Source: Stenotrophomonas aracearum (GTDB lineage: Bacteria; Pseudomonadota; Gammaproteobacteria; Xanthomonadales; Xanthomonadaceae). Taken from it: DNA of 64,000 nt. The translations under genes and the position numbers were made by a program. The DNA lies in NCBI RefSeq assembly GCF_031834615.1, contig NZ_CP115543.1, positions 569,001 to 633,000 of the forward strand, in the 5' to 3' direction. Numbering within the stretch: the stretch's first letter is position 1; the number at the start of each line of letters is the position of its first letter. Shown here piece by piece: positions 36,989 to 44,429 of the stretch. The notes under the pieces were generated by a model. It was not told the DNA's origin and did no database searches. It was given only the letters and a program-made list of their open reading frames with translations.

Positions 36989-39631
36989 ATGCCCAAGCAC
37001 ACCCTACTTGTAGCGGCGCTTTCCGCCGCTCTGGCTACGCCTTTGCCTGCAGTTGCCGTAGACGCCACCGCTGACGCCGCCAGCGACAGCAAAACCCTCG
37101 CCGCCGTGCGTGTCACCGGCTCCAACATCAAGCGCACCGACACCGAAACGGCCAACCCGGTGCAGGTGATCGGCCGCCAGGAGATCGAAGCCACCGGCAA
37201 GGCCACCGTCGCCGACCTGCTGCGCTCGATCAGCGCCAACACCGGCAACGCCGCCAACGAAACCACCAACAACGGCTGGGCCTCCGGCTCGGCCGGCATC
37301 GGCCTGCGCGGGCTCTCGCAGAAGAACACCTTGGTGCTGCTCAACGGCCGCCGCCTGGCCAACTACGGGTTCCCGGCCGGCGGCCTGTCCGACACCTTCG
37401 TCAACCTCAACGCACTGCCGATGGTCGCGGTGGAGCGCATCGAAGTGCTCAAGGACGGCGCCTCGGCCGTGTATGGCTCCGACGCCGTGGCCGGCGTGGT
37501 CAACATCATCACCCGGCAGAATTTCGAAGGCGCCGAGCTCGGCGGCAGCGTCGGCACCGCCGACCAGGGCGGGCTGGACGAACAGAACCTCAAATTCATC
37601 GGCGGCATCGGCGACCTTGAAGCGGATGGCTACAACATCCTGGTCAGCCTGGAAGGCTACAACCGCGAACGCCTGGACCAGGACCAGCGCGACCTCACCA
37701 AATCCGGCATCTACACCGACAAGCCCGGCGGCCGCTGGAATGGCTGGTCGGCCAAGGGCGCGCGCTTCCTGGTCAACGGCACCTCGGTGCCGATGCTCGA
37801 CGCCAACGGCCAGTGCCCGGAAAACACCACGCTGGTGCCCAGCGCGCCGATCGACGGCCTGGCGGGCAACACCTGTGGCTACAACCTGGCGCCATACACC
37901 ACCCTGATTCCCTCGACCAAGCGCTACCAGGCCTACGTCAACGGCACCTTCAAGGTGAACGACAACGTCGAAGCCTTTGGCGAAGTGATCTACAGCGAGA
38001 TCAAGGGCGTGTCCTGGTTCGGCAGCAGCCCGTTCTTCACCCTGGAAAGCGGCCGCTTCGCGCTCAACGCCGACACCGGGCTGGCCGAGCCGGTCTCGTC
38101 CAACCTGCCGGCGAGCAGCCCGTTCAACCCTTATGGGCGCGCCATCCCGATCGAATACACCTTCTTCAACCTCGGCCCCAGCTTCAAGACCAACCGCTCC
38201 ACCGCCTACCGCGGCGTGGTCGGGCTGCGCGGCAGCCTGCAGGACTGGGACTGGGAAGTGGGCGCGTTCGGCGCGCGCAGCAGCGAGCGCGAAACCGTCT
38301 CCGGCGGCTTCGCCAACCGCTGGACCCTGGCCGACGCACTGGCCAGCGGCAGCTACAACCTGCTCAACCCCTCGGCCACGCCGCAGGCGGTGATCGACAG
38401 CATCAATCTGAGCACGCTGCGTCCGGCCGAGTCGGTGCTGCAGGGCGTGGACGCCAAGATCTCCGGTGGCCTGGGCAGCACCTGGGCCGGCCCGATCGGG
38501 TTTGCCGCCGGCCTGGAATGGCGCCGCGAGAAGCTGGACTCGGAAAACCCCTGGCAGATCGACGCCGGCCTGCAGATCCGCCCGGCCATTGCCGAAGTGC
38601 ATGGCGAGCGCAAGGTCACCGCCGCGTATGCCGAAGTCAACGTGCCGCTGGCCGAGCGCCTGGAACTGCAGGCCGCCGCGCGCGCCGACCACTACAGTGA
38701 TTTTGGCGATGCCTTCTCGCCCAAGCTGAGCCTGCGCTGGCAGCCGTGGGACATCCTGCTGGTGCGCGCGGCGGCGTCCAAGGGCTTCCGCGCACCGTCG
38801 CTGTCGGAGAACTCCAACAGCACCAGCATCGCCTACGGCAGCGTGATCGACCCGCGCGACCCGGACGTGCCCGGCTCGCGGCAGAACCCGACCTTCTTCA
38901 CCGTCGGCAACAGCGACCTCAAGCCGGAGCGCACCAAGAGCTACAACCTGGGCGTCGTGCTGTCGCCGTGGAGCAACACCAGCCTGAGCGTGGACTACTA
39001 CCGCATCGAACTGGAAAACCTGGTTGGCACCAACAACACCCAGACCCTGGTCACCAACGACGTGCCCGGTGCGGTCACCCGCGACGAGCGCGGCAAGCTG
39101 CTGGCGGTGTTCAACCGCTACCAGAACCTGAGCGAGCTGAAGACCTCCGGTTTCGACGTGGAACTGCGCCAGCGCTTCCCGACCGAACGTGCCGGCGACT
39201 TCACCCTCTCCACCGCGTTCACCCACGTGCGCGACTACCGCCGCCCGACCGTGGTCGGTGGCCCGCTGGTGGACTACGCCGGCAGCAACCTCGGCGCCAC
39301 GCTGCCCGCCAACAAGGCCACCACCTCGCTGGATTGGAACTACCGCGACTTCCGCACCGCGCTGACCTGGTACTACACCAGCGGCTATGACCAGAAGGCG
39401 AGCGCGGCGGCCACCTCGGTGCAGGACCGGGTGGATTCGTACAGCCAGTTCGACCTGTACCTGGCCTACACCGGGCTGGAGAAGCTGACCCTGTACGCGA
39501 AGATCCAGAACCTGGCCGACGAGGAACCGCCGTACGACGCCTCGTTCCCGGGCATCCGTGCGCCGTACGACTTCAGCCAGTACGACCTGCGCGGTCGCTA
39601 CTTCACTGTTGGTTTCGATTACCGCTTCTGA
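36989..39631 (+). CDS. TonB-dependent receptor
   Basis: An 880-residue outer-membrane receptor: signal peptide (about 1-23), TonB-box region (AAVRVTGSNIKRTD), plug domain (VADLLRSISANTG, GIGLRGLSQKNTLVLLNGRRL, VERIEVLKDGASAVYGSDAVAGVVNIIT) and a large barrel ending YFTVGFDYRF. The GSDAVAGVVNIIT-type plug is common in xanthomonad receptors for organic substrates as well as iron. It is probably expressed with the downstream M14 peptidase (12-base gap), which hints at peptide-related uptake; the ligand is not defined. Doubled operator-like repeats lie upstream. Confidence 0.9.
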   Translation: MPKHTLLVAALSAALATPLPAVAVDATADAASDSKTLAAVRVTGSNIKRTDTETANPVQVIGRQEIEATGKATVADLLRSISANTGNAANETTNNGWASGSAGIGLRGLSQKNTLVLLNGRRLANYGFPAGGLSDTFVNLNALPMVAVERIEVLKDGASAVYGSDAVAGVVNIITRQNFEGAELGGSVGTADQGGLDEQNLKFIGGIGDLEADGYNILVSLEGYNRERLDQDQRDLTKSGIYTDKPGGRWNGWSAKGARFLVNGTSVPMLDANGQCPENTTLVPSAPIDGLAGNTCGYNLAPYTTLIPSTKRYQAYVNGTFKVNDNVEAFGEVIYSEIKGVSWFGSSPFFTLESGRFALNADTGLAEPVSSNLPASSPFNPYGRAIPIEYTFFNLGPSFKTNRSTAYRGVVGLRGSLQDWDWEVGAFGARSSERETVSGGFANRWTLADALASGSYNLLNPSATPQAVIDSINLSTLRPAESVLQGVDAKISGGLGSTWAGPIGFAAGLEWRREKLDSENPWQIDAGLQIRPAIAEVHGERKVTAAYAEVNVPLAERLELQAAARADHYSDFGDAFSPKLSLRWQPWDILLVRAAASKGFRAPSLSENSNSTSIAYGSVIDPRDPDVPGSRQNPTFFTVGNSDLKPERTKSYNLGVVLSPWSNTSLSVDYYRIELENLVGTNNTQTLVTNDVPGAVTRDERGKLLAVFNRYQNLSELKTSGFDVELRQRFPTERAGDFTLSTAFTHVRDYRRPTVVGGPLVDYAGSNLGATLPANKATTSLDWNYRDFRTALTWYYTSGYDQKASAAATSVQDRVDSYSQFDLYLAYTGLEKLTLYAKIQNLADEEPPYDASFPGIRAPYDFSQYDLRGRYFTVGFDYRF

Positions 39632-39643
39632 TTGGGGGTTGCT

Positions 39644-42226
39644 GTGTCCTTGTACCGTGGTGTGTCGCGTCCCATCGCCTGGCTGCTGGGTTCGTTGTGG
39701 TTGCTGGCGGCGCCGGCGTTCGCGCAAAGCGCCTATTTCTTCCCGAAGGCCGGCGATTTCGATCCGGCCATTCCCACCCCGCAGCAGTTCCTGGGCTATG
39801 AGATCGGCAGCCGTTACACGCGGCATGACCAGCTGGTGGCCTACTTCGACGAGCTGGCCAAACACTCGGACAAGATCAAGGTCGAGCGCATCGGCAGCAG
39901 CTACGAAGGGCGGCCGCTGCTGATCGCCACGGTGACCTCGGCGCAGAACCAGCAGCAGCTGGAGACCCTGCGCCGCCAGCACGTGACCTTGGCCGACCCG
40001 GCGCAGCCGCTGTCGGCGGCGGGCAACAGCCCGGTGGTGGTGTGGCTGGGCTACAGCGTGCACGGCAACGAGACCTCCAGCGGTGAAGCCGCGCTGCTCA
40101 CCGCCTACTACCTGGTGGCCAGCCGCAGCGCCGAAACCGCGCAGTGGCTGGACCGCGCGGTCGTGCTGTTCGACCCGGCGCAGAACCCGGACGGGCGCGA
40201 CCGCGCGGCGAGCTGGCACAACGCCTATGCGTCCTCGCCGGCCTCGTCCGATCCGGCCGACAAGGAGCACGTGGAGCCGTTCCCGCAGGGACGCACCAAC
40301 CACTACTTCACCGACCTCAACCGCGACTGGCTGGCGCTGACCCAGCAGGACACGCGTCCGAAGATCGCGTACTTCCACCAGTGGTACCCCAACGTCCAGA
40401 TCGACTTCCACGAGATGGGCAAGGACAGCACCTACTACTTCGAACCGTCGCCGGCGAGCATGCACAGCCCGCTGTTGCCGGCCTCGTCGTATGAGTGGAA
40501 CAAGACCCTGGCGAAGTATCACGCGCAGTCGCTGGATGCCCTGGGTTCGCTGTACTACACCGGGGAAAACTTCGACAACTTCTCGCCGGTGTATGGCTCG
40601 ACCTATCCGGACTTCCACGGCGCGGTCGGTGTAACCGTGGAACAGGCCAGCTCGCGCGGCCGCGTGCAGGAATCGGTCAACGGCCTGCTGACCTTCCCGT
40701 TCACCATACGCAACCAGGTGGCGACCGGGCTGGGCACCGTGCGCGGTGCGGTCACCGAACGCGATGGGCTGCTGAAGCTGCAGAAGGAGTTCTTCCAGTC
40801 CGCGTTGAAGCAGGCCAACCAGCAGCCGGTGAAGGCGTTCGTGTTTGGCGATGCCAACGATCCGGGCCTGACCCGGCGCCTGCTCGACCTGCTGCTGCTG
40901 CACCGGATCACCGTGCAGGCATTGACCGCATCAGTCACCGTCGATGGCCAGCGCTTCGAACCGGGCAGTGCGTACGTGGTGCCCACCGCGCAGCCGCAGT
41001 TCCGCCTCGTCCATTCGATCTTCGCCGAAACCCCGCCGATCAAGGGCGACGTGTTCTACGGCAGCACCTCGTATGCCATTGCACCGGCCTACGGACTGGC
41101 GTTCGCCGGCAGCCGCAGCCGCGTGGATGCCGGCGAACGCATCAATGCACTGCCGGCCGAACGCGGTGGCGTAAGCGGTGGCCAGGCGGGCTATGCCTAC
41201 GTGTTCGATTGGCGCGACTACAACGCCAGCCGCGCGCTGTACGCGCTGCAGGCCAAGGGCGTGGTGACCCGCGCCGCGTTCCAGCCGTTCACCGCCGCCA
41301 CCGCAGGTGGCGAGCAGGCCTTCGCGCGCGGCAGCGTGGTGATTCCCGTGGCGGGGCAGACGCTGGCCGGTGATGCATTGCTGGCAGTGGTGGACGAAGT
41401 GGCGCGCAGCAGCGGCGTACAGGTACACGCGCTGGCCAGCGGGCAAAGCCGCAGCGGCATCGACCTGGGCAGCGACAGCGTCAAGGCGCTGCGCAAGCCG
41501 GCGGTGGCGCTGGTGATGGGCGAGGGCGTGAGCGCCACCGAGATCGGCTCGGCCTGGTTCCTGCTCGACCAGCAGGTGCAGTTGCCGGCCAGCAAGCTGG
41601 ATCCGGCGCAGCTGGGCAAGGTCAACCTGGACCGGTACACCACCATCGTGCTTTCCGGTGGCACCTACGGCGGCGTGGATGCCGCTGCGGTGGCCGCGCT
41701 CAAGCGCTGGATCAACGCAGGCGGTTCGCTGGTCACCTATGGCAGCGCGTCCAAGTGGGCCATCGAGCAGAAGCTCAGCGATGAAGTGCTGGGTGCCGAA
41801 GAGAAGGAGCCCGACAGCGCCCGCCGTGCGTTCGGCGACCAGCGCGACATCGCCGCGATCGAGCGGGTCAGTGGCAACATCCTCAGTGCCGACGTGGATA
41901 CCAGCCACCCGGTGGGCTTCGGGTTGCCGCGCAACCAGCTGGCGGTGAACAAGGAAAACGGGATCAGTTTCAAGCCGAGCCGCAATGCCTTTTCAACGGT
42001 GGTGCGGATCGATGAGGCACCGCGGGTGAACGGCTATCTCTCGGAGAGCAACCGCACCCGCGTGGCCGGTGCCGCTTGGCTGCTGGTCTCGCCGCAGGGG
42101 CAGGGCAACGTGGTGTTGTTCGCCGACGACCCGGCGCACCGCAAGTACTGGCATGGCACCGAGCGTCTGCTGTTGAACGCGGTGTTCTTCGGCAACCTGT
42201 TGAACCCGACCAAGCCGCGGGGGTGA
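39644..42226 (+). CDS. Secreted M14-family zinc carboxypeptidase
   Basis: An 860-residue exported peptidase: a signal peptide cleaved near AFAQSA, then an M14 domain (about 35-380) with the zinc motif HGNETS and the third zinc ligand in QIDFHEMG, substrate-binding NPDGRDR and a catalytic Glu candidate in VTVEQASSRG. A long C-terminal part with a class I glutamine-amidotransferase-like look (VLSGGTYGG, GGSLVTYGSASKW) follows. The start is GTG 39644, with GGGGG upstream; TTG 39632 is an alternative. It likely trims peptides in the periplasm for its operon partner, the TonB receptor. Confidence 0.87.
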   Translation: MSLYRGVSRPIAWLLGSLWLLAAPAFAQSAYFFPKAGDFDPAIPTPQQFLGYEIGSRYTRHDQLVAYFDELAKHSDKIKVERIGSSYEGRPLLIATVTSAQNQQQLETLRRQHVTLADPAQPLSAAGNSPVVVWLGYSVHGNETSSGEAALLTAYYLVASRSAETAQWLDRAVVLFDPAQNPDGRDRAASWHNAYASSPASSDPADKEHVEPFPQGRTNHYFTDLNRDWLALTQQDTRPKIAYFHQWYPNVQIDFHEMGKDSTYYFEPSPASMHSPLLPASSYEWNKTLAKYHAQSLDALGSLYYTGENFDNFSPVYGSTYPDFHGAVGVTVEQASSRGRVQESVNGLLTFPFTIRNQVATGLGTVRGAVTERDGLLKLQKEFFQSALKQANQQPVKAFVFGDANDPGLTRRLLDLLLLHRITVQALTASVTVDGQRFEPGSAYVVPTAQPQFRLVHSIFAETPPIKGDVFYGSTSYAIAPAYGLAFAGSRSRVDAGERINALPAERGGVSGGQAGYAYVFDWRDYNASRALYALQAKGVVTRAAFQPFTAATAGGEQAFARGSVVIPVAGQTLAGDALLAVVDEVARSSGVQVHALASGQSRSGIDLGSDSVKALRKPAVALVMGEGVSATEIGSAWFLLDQQVQLPASKLDPAQLGKVNLDRYTTIVLSGGTYGGVDAAAVAALKRWINAGGSLVTYGSASKWAIEQKLSDEVLGAEEKEPDSARRAFGDQRDIAAIERVSGNILSADVDTSHPVGFGLPRNQLAVNKENGISFKPSRNAFSTVVRIDEAPRVNGYLSESNRTRVAGAAWLLVSPQGQGNVVLFADDPAHRKYWHGTERLLLNAVFFGNLLNPTKPRG

Positions 42227-42247
42227 TGGGGCGACGCCTGGTGTGAG

Positions 42248-42333
42248 GTTCCGTGGGACACGCGTGGCGTGTCTCTACGCGGGATAGGGTGGTTCAGGGT
42301 GCGTAGCGACACGCCATGCGTGTCCCACGGAAC
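42248..42333. repeat. 33-bp inverted repeat after the M14 peptidase gene
   Basis: Two 33-base arms, beginning GTTCCGTGGGACACGC and ending GTCCCACGGAAC, match with two mismatches around a 20-base spacer. The inner ends contain CTACGC/GCGTAG, tying it to the GTAG repeats. It would form a very strong RNA hairpin and isolate the peptidase transcript from the next, iron-regulated unit. Confidence 0.8.
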
Positions 42334-42382
42334 CCGTCCGAAACCGGACCAAACCGCCGATCACACCCAATGTGAAAATTCC

Positions 42383-42405
42383 GTATTGCGAATCATTCGC
42401 AATAC
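42383..42405. promoter_or_regulatory. Fur-box-like palindrome
   Basis: GTATTGCGAAT and ATTCGCAATAC are exact reverse complements around one central base. The TTGCGAAT-ATTCGCAA core agrees with Fur sites of gamma-proteobacteria. It lies 51 bases upstream of the DUF4198 ATG and would repress the following three genes when iron is plentiful. Confidence 0.8.
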
Positions 42406-42455
42406 GCATACGATGTCGCCCGCCGGCCCTCCCGCCGGCGCTGCGAGCATCCGCC

Positions 42456-43250
42456 ATGTCTTTCCGACCTGTTGTCGCCTTCCTGCTGGCTGCGCTGGCG
42501 TTGCCCGCCGCCGCCCATACGCCGTACCTGGCCCCGGCCAGCTTCGAGGTCCGCCCGGACAGCGTAGTGACCCTGGACGCTTCGTTCGCCGAAACCTTCT
42601 TCGTGCCCGAAGTCGTCTTCGACAACAGCGAGTTCGTGGTCACCCTCCCCGACGGCACCACCCGCGGCCCGGACACCGTGCAGCGCCTGAAAACCCGCGC
42701 CGTCATCGAAACCACGCTGCCCGGCCAGACCGGCACCTACCGCTTCAGCACGGGCAACCGCCTCGGCGCGGTGTTCCGCACCTGGGACCTCAACGGCAAG
42801 CCCGGCTCCAGCCGCGACCCGGCCGTGCCGCTGCCCGCCGGCGCCACCCTCACCAGCCACTACCAGAGCCTGTCGCGGTCGGAGGTGTACCTCACCGCCG
42901 GCGGCCCGACCACCGCTGCGCTCAAGCCGTATGGCACCGGCCTGGAACTGGTACCGGTCACCCATCCGAGCGATCTCTATCGCGGTGAGCACTTCGACTT
43001 CATCGTGCAGTACGACGGCAAGCCGCTGCCGAACCAGAAGGTGGAGATCCATCGCGCACTCGGCGACGGCGCACGGCAGCCCGCACCGGAAACGCTGACC
43101 ACCGACGCCCAGGGCAAGGCGCGTTTCGCGCTGGCCCAGGCCGGCAGCTACCTGACCCTGATCCGCTACCGTGGCCCGGCGCCTGCCGGCGCGGCTGCGC
43201 CGATGTACGGCAACAACTACACGCTTTCCTTCCGCGTGCTCGAACCGTAA
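42456..43250 (+). CDS. DUF4198 periplasmic protein
   Basis: A 264-residue exported protein with signal peptide MSFRPVVAFLLAALALPAAAH and a beta-sandwich domain of the DUF4198 type (HTPYLAPASFEV, then ASFAETFFVPE, LKPYGTGLELVPVTHPSDLYRGEHFDFIVQYDGKPLPN). DUF4198 members are commonly linked to metal-uptake genes. ATG 42456 is preferred over in-frame upstream ATGs because it starts the signal peptide. It is the first gene after the Fur-like palindrome; a 25-base gap leads to the EF-hand gene. Confidence 0.87.
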   Translation: MSFRPVVAFLLAALALPAAAHTPYLAPASFEVRPDSVVTLDASFAETFFVPEVVFDNSEFVVTLPDGTTRGPDTVQRLKTRAVIETTLPGQTGTYRFSTGNRLGAVFRTWDLNGKPGSSRDPAVPLPAGATLTSHYQSLSRSEVYLTAGGPTTAALKPYGTGLELVPVTHPSDLYRGEHFDFIVQYDGKPLPNQKVEIHRALGDGARQPAPETLTTDAQGKARFALAQAGSYLTLIRYRGPAPAGAAAPMYGNNYTLSFRVLEP

Positions 43251-43275
43251 CCACCTACGTTCCAGGGGGACCACC

Positions 43276-44139
43276 ATGAAGACCACCTTGCTCACCGCGG
43301 CCCTGCTGGCCGGGGTGTTGGCCTCGGCTGCGCACGCGCAGACCCAGACCACCACCGCGCCCACGCCGACGACCGCCTCGCCGACGGCTGCCGCGTTCCT
43401 GGGCCAGTTCGCCACCGAAGGCAGCGACAGCGTCAGCTGGGCGCAGTTCGAAACCTTCCGCAAGGCGCGCTACGCCGCCACCGACAGCAACAGCAACGGC
43501 AGCGTGGACGAGCAGGAGTACGTCGACGAGTACCTGCAGCGCTTCGACGTGCGCCTGGCCACCGCGCGCGCCGGCCACCTGAAGCAGACCGACACCCGCT
43601 TCAAGGCACTGGACCGCGACAAGGACGGCGCAATCAGCCGCGCCGAGTACGACGCAGCCGGTGAACGCACCTGGGCCGGGTACCAGAAATCGCAGGACGC
43701 CACGAGTGAAAGCGCTGCCGCCACCACGCGCGACCCGCTGAAGATGCCCACCTCGCACACCGCCAACGGCATGCTTGAGCTGTACGACGCCAACAAGGAC
43801 GGCGTGGTCGACCGTGCCGAGTTCGACACGGCGCGCGCGGCCACCTTCACCGCCACCGATGCCGACCGCAACGGGTCGCTGAGCCTGGCCGAATACACCA
43901 CCGAATTCGAAGGTCGCCTCGACCAGCAGCGCACCCGCGTGCGCGCCGACGCCGAGCGCCAGGCCCGTGTGCGTTTCGCCGCACTGGACACCGACAAGGA
44001 CGGAAGCATGACCTTCGCCGAGTACCAGGCCTCGGGCAAGCGCATGTTCACCCGTGCCGACAGCAACGGTGACGGCGTGGTGGATGCGCGCGATCCAGAG
44101 CCGAAGGCCGGCGCGCATTCCGCCAACGGCAACCGCTGA
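43276..44139 (+). CDS. Secreted EF-hand calcium-binding protein
   Basis: A 287-residue exported protein (signal peptide MKTTLLTAALLAGVLASAAHA) with six EF-hand loops: DSNSNGSVDEQEY, DRDKDGAISRAEY, DANKDGVVDRAEF, DADRNGSLSLAEY, DTDKDGSMTFAEY and a final DSNGDGVVDARD. Most have the full set of oxygen ligands, so calcium binding is likely. It lies between the DUF4198 gene and the TonB receptor and probably belongs to the same iron-regulated unit; a structural or sensor role in the periplasm is inference. Confidence 0.88.
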   Translation: MKTTLLTAALLAGVLASAAHAQTQTTTAPTPTTASPTAAAFLGQFATEGSDSVSWAQFETFRKARYAATDSNSNGSVDEQEYVDEYLQRFDVRLATARAGHLKQTDTRFKALDRDKDGAISRAEYDAAGERTWAGYQKSQDATSESAAATTRDPLKMPTSHTANGMLELYDANKDGVVDRAEFDTARAATFTATDADRNGSLSLAEYTTEFEGRLDQQRTRVRADAERQARVRFAALDTDKDGSMTFAEYQASGKRMFTRADSNGDGVVDARDPEPKAGAHSANGNR

Positions 44140-44158
44140 CCGTTGCCGGCGGTGCGCG

Positions 44159-44319
44159 GAGCCGGCCAGCGGCCGGCACTACATCACATCGCCTGTCGCC
44201 ACACCGGTAGCGCCGGCCGTTGGCCGGCCCAGGCATTGCTCATCGCAACCGTAGACCCGGTAGTGCCGGCCGCTGGCCGGCTCCACGCACCGCTTGGGCC
44301 GGCCAACGGCCGGCGCTAC
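44159..44319. repeat. Array of four SMAG units
   Basis: Four CCGGCC-stem units: an inverted unit ending CACTAC at 44182, a forward GTAGCGCCGGCCGTTGG at 44207, a forward GTAGTGCCGGCCGCTGG at 44260 and an inverted unit ending GGCGCTAC at 44319. They fill most of the 290-base gap before the TonB receptor. The rest of that gap (44320-44429) contains no gene. Confidence 0.88.
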
Positions 44320-44429
44320 CAGACTCAGCACACGTATCTCCTGCCTCCAAGCCCCGCACGGTTCCGAAACCGCCGCAGCCAGGAACGGCCAACACCGCCT
44401 TTCCCTTCTTTCCTGCGGAGTTTTCCCAA

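Noticed and set aside
44159..44319. Repeat cluster that could be taken for a small CRISPR array
   Set aside because: Units alternate in orientation, are palindromic and irregularly spaced, and match SMAG units elsewhere. There are no unique spacers of constant length and no cas genes.
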